64,000 nucleotides of DNA from Rhizobium aethiopicum (GTDB taxonomy: Bacteria; Pseudomonadota; Alphaproteobacteria; Rhizobiales; Rhizobiaceae): positions 62,001-126,000 of the forward strand of contig NZ_JACIFV010000015.1 in the NCBI RefSeq assembly GCF_014197535.1, given 5' to 3'. The position numbers and the translations under genes were made by a program. The notes beneath the pieces were generated by a model that was given only the letters and a program-made list of their open reading frames with translations, ran no database searches and was not told the DNA's origin. Numbering within the stretch: position 1 is the stretch's first letter; every line of letters begins with the position of its first letter. This document shows positions 52,752-61,133 of this stretch, one piece after another.

Positions 52752-53615
52752 TCAGTCTCCAAGCAATTGCCGGTCGTCGCCGTCGCGGTGGAGGACGAGC
52801 TGCTGCTTGATGCGCCGCAGCGTCACCGTCGCCTTCGGCTGAATGGCGTAGGCGACCAGGCTCGACAGGATATCGACCATGGCGATGTAGGCGATGCGCG
52901 TCGAGGTCGGCCGATAGATATTGTTGCCCTCCGGAAGATCGATCGGCACGACGATTTCGGCGGCCTTGGCGACAGGGCTGTTCGTCTGCGTCAGGGCGAT
53001 CGTCTTCACCTTGGTGTCGCGGGCAAGCTCGAAGGCCCGCACCAGCTCCATATTGCGCCCGGAGAAGGACGAACCGATCAGCACGTCGCCCGGTTTGGCG
53101 GCCGCCGCCATCATCAGCTGCATGCTGTGGTCGGAACTGGCGGTGATGCGAAGGCCGAGACGGAAGAGGCGGTTCTGCAGTTCGTCCGCGATCATCGACG
53201 AATTGCCGCCCGAGCCGAAGGCATAGATCATATCTGCCTTGGCGATATCCGAGACGGCGGCCTCGACCGCGGCAAGATCGAGCGACCGGTGCAGGAGGAA
53301 GAGCGCGTTCTGCGCCTTGGTGATGATATCCTGGGCGACATCGGCCGGATCGGTGCTCTTCGATTCCGGTTTCAGATAACGTACGCCGATATGGGCGGTG
53401 CGGGCGAGCTGAACCTTGAAATCGGAAAAGCTTTCGCAGCCGAGCCGGCGGCAAAAACGGGTGACGGTCGGCGGCGACACCTCGGCCCGCTCCGCCAGTT
53501 CGATGATCGAGGCATTCACAGCGAATTCGAAGTCGTTGACGATGATCTCCGCGATGCGGCTTTCGGAGGGAGAAAGCCGGCCTTTGTCTTCCTGCAATGT
53601 CGAAAAAATATCCAA
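52752..53615 (-). CDS. RpiR/MurR-family transcriptional regulator with SIS domain
   Basis: 287 residues, taken from a TTG at 53615 that follows a strong GGGGGGA; the frame extends to 53675 but that start lies inside ridA. N-terminal HTH_6 domain (ASIIELAERAEVSPPTVTRF) and C-terminal SIS sugar-phosphate isomerase fold (IYAFGSGGNSSMIADE and SSFSGRNMELVRA). It binds a phosphosugar or related ligand. Sits between ridA and the SDR, and is the likely controller of the divergent cluster. Confidence 0.88.
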   Translation of the reverse strand: MDIFSTLQEDKGRLSPSESRIAEIIVNDFEFAVNASIIELAERAEVSPPTVTRFCRRLGCESFSDFKVQLARTAHIGVRYLKPESKSTDPADVAQDIITKAQNALFLLHRSLDLAAVEAAVSDIAKADMIYAFGSGGNSSMIADELQNRLFRLGLRITASSDHSMQLMMAAAAKPGDVLIGSSFSGRNMELVRAFELARDTKVKTIALTQTNSPVAKAAEIVVPIDLPEGNNIYRPTSTRIAYIAMVDILSSLVAYAIQPKATVTLRRIKQQLVLHRDGDDRQLLGD

Positions 53616-53637
53616 ACCCGTCCCCCCGATGGCGCCG

Positions 53638-54024
53638 TCAATCCTTCTTCTTATAGGCCACGCAGTCGATCTCAACCTTGCAATCGACCATCATCGACGA
53701 TTGCACACAGGCGCGCGCCGGCGGATGTTCGCCGAAATACTCCTGATAGATCTTGTTGAAGGTCCAGAAGTCACGCGGATCGTCGAGCCAGACGCCGACG
53801 CGTACGACATGCTCGACGCCGTAACCGGCTTCTTCCAGGATCTCTAGAACATTGGCGATCGTCTTGTGGGTCTGGGCGATGATGTTGCCCTCGATGATCT
53901 CGCCATCTTCCATCGCAACCTGGCCGGAAACATAGAGCCACCCGTCAGCTTCGACGGCGCGCGCGAAAGGCAGCGCCTTGCCGCCGGCGCCGGTTTGAAC
54001 AGTGCCATAGCGCTTGATAGGCAT
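53638..54024 (-). CDS. RidA-family protein (enamine/imine deaminase)
   Basis: 128 residues, standard RidA length. The C-terminal region ARACVQSSMMVDCKVEIDCVA contains the conserved Arg (in PARAC) and Glu of the active site. Hydrolyses reactive enamine/imine intermediates released by PLP enzymes. Fits the PLP-dependent D-threonine-aldolase-like gene in the divergent operon. First gene of the minus-strand unit. Confidence 0.9.
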   Translation of the reverse strand: MPIKRYGTVQTGAGGKALPFARAVEADGWLYVSGQVAMEDGEIIEGNIIAQTHKTIANVLEILEEAGYGVEHVVRVGVWLDDPRDFWTFNKIYQEYFGEHPPARACVQSSMMVDCKVEIDCVAYKKKD

Positions 54025-54107
54025 TCAAAGTCCTTGCAAATTATTTTCTTGATAAGTTGACAAATGACCATAGAAAGCAGAATTTGACCAGCGAAAAACA
54101 CGTTTTA

Positions 54108-54121
54108 TGAAAAGAATTTCA
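54108..54121. promoter_or_regulatory. Inverted repeat in the divergent RidA / NTF2-like gap
   Basis: TGAAA-N4-TTTCA, a symmetric site typical of RpiR-class operators, ending 13 bases before the 54135 ATG. A TTGACA lies 46 bases upstream at 54057. The site could control the plus-strand operon. Confidence 0.4.
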
Positions 54122-54134
54122 ATCCGGGGCAGCC

Positions 54135-54617
54135 ATGCGCGATCCTTTCCAGAATCCTTTCCCGACCGATAGCGCCCGCCGCGCCATCTGGGAGATGCTC
54201 GTTTCCCGCGATATCGATGCCTTTCTGGCCGCCGACTGGTCGATGGTCGAGCATGACTTCGTGGAAGAAGGCTTCATCGGCATCGACGGCCGGAAGGAGA
54301 CCAACCCCGACAAATGGCGGCTGGCTTTCCCGACGCTCAAAGCCTACCGCCAGGAGTGGCTGAGGCAGGCGAAGGATTTCGCCGAACAGAGTTTCGCCGA
54401 AGATGCGCGCACCGCGATCTTCACCACGACGACGCTCGAAGATATCGAGATCGAAGGCGACACGGCGCTGGTGCGCAAGAAATTCGACGGCGGCATTACC
54501 AAGTCCGACGGCACCCGCGACGTCCTGCAATGGCAGACGCTCTATTATTGCCGGCTTCACCAGGGACGCTGGAAGATCTCAGGTTTCACCGGCTACCTGC
54601 CGAACCCGATGGGGTAA
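54135..54617 (+). CDS. NTF2/SnoaL-like protein
   Basis: 160 residues with the cadence of an NTF2-like fold: an N-terminal helix pair (AIWEMLVSRDIDAFLAADWS), then beta strands ending in the Trp-rich LQWQTLYYCRLHQGRWKISGF. No catalytic residues can be assigned. First of a three-gene plus-strand unit with the M81 peptidase and PLP enzyme, 30 bases ahead of the next gene. Confidence 0.7.
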   Translation: MRDPFQNPFPTDSARRAIWEMLVSRDIDAFLAADWSMVEHDFVEEGFIGIDGRKETNPDKWRLAFPTLKAYRQEWLRQAKDFAEQSFAEDARTAIFTTTTLEDIEIEGDTALVRKKFDGGITKSDGTRDVLQWQTLYYCRLHQGRWKISGFTGYLPNPMG

Positions 54618-54647
54618 GGCGGGGCCTGCAACACGAAGGCCACTTTC

Positions 54648-56123
54648 TTGCGCATATTCACGGCAGCACTGGCGACCGAGACCAACACCTTCTCCCCGAT
54701 CTGCGTGGATCGCCGCGCCTTCGAAGCCTCGCTTTATGCCCCGCCCGGCCAGCATCCCGAAACGCCGACGCTCTGCACCGCGCCGATCACCGTCGGCAGA
54801 TGCGTCGCCAAAGAAAAGGGCTGGGAACTGATCGAGGGAACCGCCACCTGGGCCGACCCCGCCGGTCTCGTCAACCGGACCACCTATGAGGAACTGCGCG
54901 ATGAAATCCTCGGCCAGCTGACCGCCGCAATGCCGGTCGATGCCGTCGTCATGGGCCTGCACGGCGCCATGGTGGCGGCCGGATATGAGGATACCGAAGG
55001 CGATCTTCTCCAGCGCATGCGCGCGATCGTCGGGCCCAATGTGCTGATCTGCGCCGAGCTCGATCCGCACAGCCATTTGACCGCAAAACGCGTCGCGGCG
55101 CTCGATTTCGCCGTCTATTTCAAGGAATTTCCGCACACGGATTTCGTCGACCGCGCCGAGGACCTCTGGCGCATCGCGGTGGACACGCTCGAAGGCCGGA
55201 TCAAGCCCGTCATGTCGGTGTTCGACTGCCGGATGATCGACGTCTTCCCGACATCGCGCGAGCCGATGCGCTCCTTCGTCGACAAGATCATGCAGATCGA
55301 GCGGGATGATCCCGAGATCCTGTCGATCTCGGTGATCCACGGTTTCATGGTCGGCGATGTTCCAGAGATGGGAACGAAGCTGCTTGTCGTGACCGACAAC
55401 AAACCGGAAAAAGGCGCGGCGCTGGCGCGCGAACTCGGCCTCGAGCTTTTTTCCAAGCGCGGCACCTTCATGGTTCCGCAGATCGACGAGAGGCAGGCCG
55501 TCGCGCGCGCGATGGCCGCGACCGCATGGCCCGTCGTCATCGCCGACGTCTGGGACAATCCGGGCGGCGGCACCGCGGGAGATGCGACTGTCGTTCTCGC
55601 AGAGCTCATGGCCCGCGGCGTCACGAGCGCGGCGATCGGCACCATCTGGGATCCGATGGCCGTCCAGATTTGTTTTGCGGCAGGCGAGGGGGCGGAAATT
55701 CCGCTGCGCTTCGGCGCCAAGTCAGCGCCCGGCACCGGCAATCCCGTCGACGGCACCGTCAAGGTCGTCAAGCTGGTCAGGAATGCCGAAATGCAGTTCG
55801 GCGAGAGCCTGGCGCCCTTCGGCGATGCCGCCCATATCGTGCTCAACGGTATCGACATCATTCTCAATTCGACGCGCGCCCAGAGCTTCGATCCGAGCCT
55901 GTTTTCGGTCATGGGTATTGACCCGACAAAACAGAAGATCCTGGTGATCAAATCCACCAACCACTTCTTCGCGTCCTTCTCGAAGATTGCGGCGGAAATC
56001 CTTTACTGCTCCGCCGGAACGCCTTATCCCAATAATCCAGCGACGACGCCGTACCGGCGGGCGCCAAAAACCATCTGGCCGATCGTGGCCGATCCCCATG
56101 GGACAGAACGCGGAGCCGCCTAA
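54648..56123 (+). CDS. M81-family metallopeptidase (MlrC-like)
   Basis: 491 residues from a TTG start at 54648, with CGAAGG upstream. The N-terminal LATETNTFSP is the family opening (DUF1485). Candidate metal ligands are in GLHGAMVAAGYED and ELDPHSH; the C-terminal domain has WDNPGGGTAGDATV. Named after microcystinase C, but most relatives act on unknown small peptides or amides. It abuts the following gene with no gap (stop 56123, start 56124), so the two are made together. Confidence 0.87.
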   Translation: MRIFTAALATETNTFSPICVDRRAFEASLYAPPGQHPETPTLCTAPITVGRCVAKEKGWELIEGTATWADPAGLVNRTTYEELRDEILGQLTAAMPVDAVVMGLHGAMVAAGYEDTEGDLLQRMRAIVGPNVLICAELDPHSHLTAKRVAALDFAVYFKEFPHTDFVDRAEDLWRIAVDTLEGRIKPVMSVFDCRMIDVFPTSREPMRSFVDKIMQIERDDPEILSISVIHGFMVGDVPEMGTKLLVVTDNKPEKGAALARELGLELFSKRGTFMVPQIDERQAVARAMAATAWPVVIADVWDNPGGGTAGDATVVLAELMARGVTSAAIGTIWDPMAVQICFAAGEGAEIPLRFGAKSAPGTGNPVDGTVKVVKLVRNAEMQFGESLAPFGDAAHIVLNGIDIILNSTRAQSFDPSLFSVMGIDPTKQKILVIKSTNHFFASFSKIAAEILYCSAGTPYPNNPATTPYRRAPKTIWPIVADPHGTERGAA

Positions 56124-57224
56124 ATGCCTGATGCCAGCTTCGCCGTCGTTGCCAAGGCAGGTGACAGGATCGCCGATCTCTCGACGCCGCGCCCTGTCAT
56201 CGACGAAGACCGGCTGGCTGCAAACATCGCCCGCGTTCAATCCTATATGGATCAGCACGGGCTGAACTTCCGCCCGCATATCAAGACGCACAAGATCCCG
56301 GCGCTCGCCGTCGCGCAGGTCGCCGCCGGCGCCAAGGGCATCAACTGCCAGAAGGTCACCGAGGCTGAAGTCTTCGCCGAAGCCGGCTTCGGCGACATCC
56401 TGATCACCTTCAACATCCTCGGACAGCAGAAACTTGAGCGCCTGGCCAGGCTGAACGACAAAATTCCGGCCTTGAAGGTCGTCGCCGACAGCGAAGTGAC
56501 GGTCGACGGGCTCGCCGCACATTTTTCCGGCCATAAGCCGCTGACCGTGCTGGTGGAATGCGACACCGGCGCCGGCCGCTGCGGCGTGCAGACGCCGGAG
56601 GAGGCGGCCTCACTCGCCAAACGCATCGCCGCAGCCGACGGCCTCACCTTCGGCGGCATCGTCACCTATCCGAAGCCGCAATCGGCCGCCGCCGTGGAAG
56701 CCTTCATCGCTGAAACGGTGAGCCGCCTGCAATCGGAAGGCATAAGCTGCGCCATCGTCAGCAATGGCGGAACGCCAAGCCTGTTCGAGGCGCATCTCGT
56801 CACCTCGGCAACGGAACACCGCGCCGGCACCTATATCTATAACGACCGCCAGATGGTGCGCATGGGCCATTGCACCGAGGACGATTGCGCCATGCATGTG
56901 CTGGCGACCGTCGTCTCCCGCCCGAACGCCGACCGCGCCGTCATCGATGCCGGCTCAAAGGCGCTGACCTCGGATCTTCAGGGTTTCAGCGATTACGGCC
57001 TGATCGTCGGTTATCCCCAGGCGCGCATCACCAGCCTGTCCGAAGAACACGGCGTGATCGATCTGTCGAACTGCACCGGTCCCCGGCCGCAGATCGGCGA
57101 AAAGCTCTTCATCATCCCGAACCACACCTGCGTGGTGTCCAATCTGTTCGACACGATGGTGTTTCACCGGGGCGGCGTCGTCACCCGCGTCGAAGAGGTC
57201 GCGGCCCGCGGCCTCGTCTGGTAG
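56124..57224 (+). CDS. D-threonine aldolase / D-serine dehydratase-like PLP enzyme
   Basis: 366 residues of fold-type III (alanine racemase-like). The PLP lysine is K54 in RPHIKTHK. The metal site His334 and Cys336 are in IIPNHTCVVSN, as in D-threonine aldolase and metal-dependent D-serine dehydratase. Probable substrate is a D-beta-hydroxy amino acid. Ribosome binding site is poor but translational coupling to the M81 gene is likely. With RidA across the divergent promoter, the set may convert a D-amino acid-containing compound. Confidence 0.87.
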   Translation: MPDASFAVVAKAGDRIADLSTPRPVIDEDRLAANIARVQSYMDQHGLNFRPHIKTHKIPALAVAQVAAGAKGINCQKVTEAEVFAEAGFGDILITFNILGQQKLERLARLNDKIPALKVVADSEVTVDGLAAHFSGHKPLTVLVECDTGAGRCGVQTPEEAASLAKRIAAADGLTFGGIVTYPKPQSAAAVEAFIAETVSRLQSEGISCAIVSNGGTPSLFEAHLVTSATEHRAGTYIYNDRQMVRMGHCTEDDCAMHVLATVVSRPNADRAVIDAGSKALTSDLQGFSDYGLIVGYPQARITSLSEEHGVIDLSNCTGPRPQIGEKLFIIPNHTCVVSNLFDTMVFHRGGVVTRVEEVAARGLVW

Positions 57225-57531
57225 GGGCCGGTTTCGGGCGAGGCGAGATGGCTCTGATCGCCGAAGGCGCGGCTACCGGTGGATTGCTTGTGATCTCGGT
57301 AACAGCAAGCATGTTGTCGCTAATATCGCAAGACGTATGCGCGGCGAACGATTTCTTTGTGCCATTTGTGTACAGGCCGCTTCCAAGCGGATCTCCGCGA
57401 TAGCCCCGTCACAAAACGCAGGCAGTCAACCTCACCTACCGCTCAACTTGTGATTGTTCTGCTTATTGTTATACGGCGAAACTCTGATTGAGGCCGGTGG
57501 TGGCAAATGTCCCGTCTGCTTCCTACAAGCC
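57225..57531. other. 307-base gap ahead of the foreign gene
   Basis: No convincing gene. A 51-codon frame opening at 57248 (MALIAEGAATGGLLVISVTA) continues to 57403 but has no recognised family. The second half is AT-richer than the flanking operon and marks the edge of a compositionally different segment. No inverted repeats or target-site duplications were seen. Confidence 0.5.
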
Positions 57532-59655
57532 CTAACTAAAACTGATGTTCAACTTGTCTTTGTACACGCCGATCCGCTTTCGCGCGCGATCGACCACGTC
57601 ATCAAAGAACAAAATCTCCGAATACGTCTCGCCGAGTTGTTGCCGCGACGCCGGGTCACGCAACTCCCCCGATTGGAACCAGCCTTGGCCGACCGGAAAT
57701 TGGGTCCAGCCCGGCCCCATCCGCAGCGGGTTCAACCTGTCGCCGATCAAGTAGCAATAGAAACGCTTTAGCTTCCCGCCAGATTTCGCAGCGAGCAGAT
57801 GTGCGTATTCAGTCAGATCACCGATGTGGTCATCCATCGAGACGCCCGGCGCCTTAAATTCAACGATGATTGCCGACCCTTCTTGACTGAACAGTGCTAT
57901 GTCAGGGCGCTTCTTGCTGTTGTCGTCGGTGCGCTTGGCAAGAATCTCTTGGAAGCTCTCATCGATATCCTCATCGAAGACTTTCTCGCCTCCATTCCAG
58001 GTGATATTGGCCAACGGCATATCCGATGAGATGTAATCGTAGTAGTGATACTCCTCGCTCAATAACCAGATATCGTGATCAGACACACCGGCGCTGTCCT
58101 TTTGCATCGGGAAAAAGATGCTGTGGATGATGCGTTCATCCTTGCGCCGTTCACCTTTCTCCACCGCCTGAACCAACAGTTCCTTTTTGCAGGCGAGGCT
58201 CAGAATCTCCACGATTGCTGTTCGGCGAACAATCAGCTGCGATAGGTTCGCCATATCGAAATTCTTAAGCGACGCCGTATACTTCCAAGATAGCTCGTGA
58301 ACCTTGATTCTGAACTCCTCCGAGTCCGGCTCGGCCTTCAATATTTCTTCCTTGAGTGAGAAAATCTCCGCCGTTTCGTCGATTACACGCTCTTGATACT
58401 TTTTTAGGACGCGTTCAACAACCGCCTTAGCTGGCTCCCCATACCGAATCCGAGTCGTAGTGTCGGCGAGCATCGCCTCGTTCAAGCCGAACTGCTCGCT
58501 GATTTCATTAAGTACCTCCTCCTTGTTCCAGTCCGCTGGCACGACCATCTCTTCGATTATCGGGTCGATCGCTGCATGGATGTCAGCGTATGAAATTCGA
58601 TCGGATGAAAACATGTCCGAGGGAAGCTCGGCCGGGACGTTCTCGAAGTCGTCTCGCTGCTCATTGACTCGATTGTCCAGAAACGCGCTCTCCACGAGCA
58701 CGATATGGTGGAAACCACTGACTGGATTATTCTGCTCGGCTCGGGTGCGAAGATAATGCGCCGTGATGTCTCGGACCGGCGATGACTTTGCGCACAGTGC
58801 GATCGCGTTCTTGGGAAGGTCATACTGGCTCGGATCGAGCCGGTAGTGCGAAAGGTTGAACGTTTGGAACGTGTTGAGGCCGTTGCCGGTTTGAGGGTCC
58901 CGCTCCTCGACCTCCACAGATCGCTGCGCCGTCACCTCGGGCAGATTGATTCGGCGCAGGTACTCGGTCTCCGCCTCCTCCTGATCCCAGCGCTGTGACG
59001 TGAAGGTGATCTCGAAGTCGCCAAGGCGGGTTTGAAGTCCCACCAAGCGCTGAAGAAATGCGACCAGCATTTCCCTTTTCAGGGCATGTGCGGAATATAG
59101 CGCGCTTGGCGCTTCCCCGTGCAATACCCGGGTCCGCGCGAAGTCCTTAAATTCGCTCAGCCGAATCTCTGTACCGATATCGGTTTCATTGCCGACGCTG
59201 TCTGCGAAATCACTGAAGTCGATCTGCTTCTGTGGTTCGGCATACTGCATTTGCCGACGCACAATGGCGTCCTCGCCTCGGAAATTACTGTCAATCGATA
59301 GCTGGGCGAAATGGTGGAAGAACTGGATTCGGCCCGCGCCCTTGCACTGGGCGATGCCGGGAATGTCCAAATCGTCCTTGTAGGAGGTATCCTTGGTCAG
59401 GAACGCCCGAAGCTGAGGATCGCCGAGGCCACAACCATTGTCTGTGCATGAGATGGCAAGCCCCTCAAGGTCTCCGAGGAGATCCCCGCGCAGGAACTCA
59501 ACTTTAATGACCACCTTCAACTGCGCCACAGACGGCTCGGCGTTCTTGCGTATCAGGAAGGAATCTATCGCGTTGGAAAGAAGCTCTTCAAAAACGACAT
59601 ACGGGTTCGAGCTGAGCTTCGTGTTCTTGATGCTGCCCCTGATATCAAGCGTCAT
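57532..59655 (-). CDS. GHKL ATPase fused to a PD-(D/E)XK-like nuclease domain (candidate defence protein)
   Basis: 707 residues from the ATG at 59655; an ATG at 59697 adds 14 residues. The GHKL fold has the N box FEELLSNAID (E24, N28), the G1 box CTDNGCGL (D72, G74, G76), and a lid-like KGAGR (105-109), as in MutL/MORC/HSP90 ATPases. The middle (about 200-560) is helical and unrecognised. The C terminus carries a D585-x13-E599-F-K601 signature (RPDIALFSQEGSAIIVEFKA), as in PD-(D/E)XK nucleases. MutL/MORC-type ATPases with nuclease domains occur in bacterial restriction-type loci. Lower GC and different codon use than neighbours suggest recent transfer. No partner gene is adjacent. The nuclease call rests on the motif alone. 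Confidence 0.7.
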   Translation of the reverse strand: MTLDIRGSIKNTKLSSNPYVVFEELLSNAIDSFLIRKNAEPSVAQLKVVIKVEFLRGDLLGDLEGLAISCTDNGCGLGDPQLRAFLTKDTSYKDDLDIPGIAQCKGAGRIQFFHHFAQLSIDSNFRGEDAIVRRQMQYAEPQKQIDFSDFADSVGNETDIGTEIRLSEFKDFARTRVLHGEAPSALYSAHALKREMLVAFLQRLVGLQTRLGDFEITFTSQRWDQEEAETEYLRRINLPEVTAQRSVEVEERDPQTGNGLNTFQTFNLSHYRLDPSQYDLPKNAIALCAKSSPVRDITAHYLRTRAEQNNPVSGFHHIVLVESAFLDNRVNEQRDDFENVPAELPSDMFSSDRISYADIHAAIDPIIEEMVVPADWNKEEVLNEISEQFGLNEAMLADTTTRIRYGEPAKAVVERVLKKYQERVIDETAEIFSLKEEILKAEPDSEEFRIKVHELSWKYTASLKNFDMANLSQLIVRRTAIVEILSLACKKELLVQAVEKGERRKDERIIHSIFFPMQKDSAGVSDHDIWLLSEEYHYYDYISSDMPLANITWNGGEKVFDEDIDESFQEILAKRTDDNSKKRPDIALFSQEGSAIIVEFKAPGVSMDDHIGDLTEYAHLLAAKSGGKLKRFYCYLIGDRLNPLRMGPGWTQFPVGQGWFQSGELRDPASRQQLGETYSEILFFDDVVDRARKRIGVYKDKLNISFS

Positions 59656-59904
59656 TGCCGTTCGATCAATGCCCCAAAAGAATGTTGCGCATATCATTGG
59701 CCAGTACCGACTACGCGCGTCAAGGTACCGCGGCTTAATTTATCTATGCTACCCTTGTTCCTCGTCCCGCTCCCTATCTCAGCGTCGCACGATGACGGAT
59801 GACGGGCGGACTTTAGAGTATCTCGGACAACGCAAATGTCCGAAAGGGGGCGAAGCAGTCTTTAAGCGATCAAACCTTAGATGGCCGACACCGAGTCGGT
59901 CGCC

Positions 59905-61038
59905 TCAAGCCGCCGTCGGGTTGATCACGTTCATATCGATTTCGGTCAGTTCCACGCGCCGCTCGAAGGCAATGCCGGCCTCGTCGAAGAGATGGCAATC
60001 GGCGGCATTGATGCCGGTTGACACAGGTGCGTCGGGGCGAATGCCGACACTGCCAGGCAGCATGGCGCAGAAATTCTCTCCCTCGCCATTGAGCGAGGCG
60101 TAAGCGACGGTATTGGCGCCAAGCCGCTCGATGACCGTCGGCGTCACGGTGAAGACGATGTCGCCGCCGTTGAGCTGGATATGCTCCGGGCGGATGCCGA
60201 GCGTCAGGGTCTTGCCGGCCATGCCGTCGCGCGGCGTCACCGGCAAAACGGCCGTCTGCCCCTTGTAATCCACTTCGACGCCAGCGGCGCTGACGCCTTT
60301 GCAGATTACCGGCAGGAAGTTCATCTTCGGATTGCCGATGAAGCCGGCGACGAATTGGTTGGCGGGCTTGTGATAAAGTTCCAGCGGCGCGCCCGTCTGC
60401 GAGATATTGCCGGCGTCGAGCACGACGATGCGGTCGGCCATCGTCATGGCCTCGACCTGGTCGTGCGTTACATAGATCATGGTCGCCTTCAACGCCCTGT
60501 GCAGCTTGGCAAGCTCGATGCGCATATCGGCGCGCAGCGCGGCATCGAGGTTGGATAGAGGCTCGTCGAACAGAAAAATCTTCGGTTCGCGCACGATGGC
60601 GCGTCCGATCGCTACACGCTGGCGCTGGCCGCCGGACAGCATGCCGGGTTTCTGCTGCAGCCGCTGGTCGAGATGCAGGATGCGGGCGGCATTTTCGACC
60701 TTGGCCTTGAGCTTTTGCTCTTCCATTTTCTCGACGCGAAGGGGGAAGGCGATGTTCTCGAAGACCGACATATGCGGATAGAGCGCGTAGGACTGGAACA
60801 CCATGGCGATGCCGCGCTTGACCGGCGGCAGGTCGTTCACCCTGACGCCATCGATGACGATGTCGCCCGCCGTCGTCGCATCGAGGCCGGCGATCATCCG
60901 CAGGAGCGTGGACTTGCCGCAGCCGGACGGACCGACGAAGACGACGAACTCGCCATTCCGAACCTCGAGCTGCACGCCCTTCAGAACCTCGTAGTCGCCA
61001 TAGAACTTCTGGACTTTGTTGAGAAGAAGCTGACCCAA
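59905..61038 (-). CDS. Sugar ABC transporter ATP-binding protein (MalK/UgpC type)
   Basis: 377 residues from a TTG at 61038 preceded by GGAGA; the longer frame to 61131 adds unconserved sequence. Walker A GPSGCGKST at residues 36-44, signature LSGGQRQRVAIGRAIVRE, Walker B IFLFDEPLSNLD, and a C-terminal TOBE/MalK regulatory domain. Powers the sugar importer encoded by the three upstream genes. Last gene of the operon; follows the binding-protein gene by 95 bases. Confidence 0.92.
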   Translation of the reverse strand: MGQLLLNKVQKFYGDYEVLKGVQLEVRNGEFVVFVGPSGCGKSTLLRMIAGLDATTAGDIVIDGVRVNDLPPVKRGIAMVFQSYALYPHMSVFENIAFPLRVEKMEEQKLKAKVENAARILHLDQRLQQKPGMLSGGQRQRVAIGRAIVREPKIFLFDEPLSNLDAALRADMRIELAKLHRALKATMIYVTHDQVEAMTMADRIVVLDAGNISQTGAPLELYHKPANQFVAGFIGNPKMNFLPVICKGVSAAGVEVDYKGQTAVLPVTPRDGMAGKTLTLGIRPEHIQLNGGDIVFTVTPTVIERLGANTVAYASLNGEGENFCAMLPGSVGIRPDAPVSTGINAADCHLFDEAGIAFERRVELTEIDMNVINPTAA

Positions 61039-61133
61039 AAATCTGTCTCCGCCGGCGGCCTTCGTCGCATGTTCATCATAAGGGGAGGGATCGCGGATTG
61101 TCTCCTCCGCGATCCCAAGGCGTTGAAGCAAGC

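Noticed and set aside
57248..57403. Small gene of 51 codons
   Set aside because: It is the tail of a longer frame antisense-like to the PLP gene, has no homology I recognise and only a modest ribosome binding site.
57532..59655. HSP90/HtpG chaperone or MutL
   Set aside because: Only the GHKL ATP site is shared; the middle and C-terminal regions do not fit HtpG, and the C terminus has a nuclease-type D...ExK signature instead of MutL's endonuclease motif.
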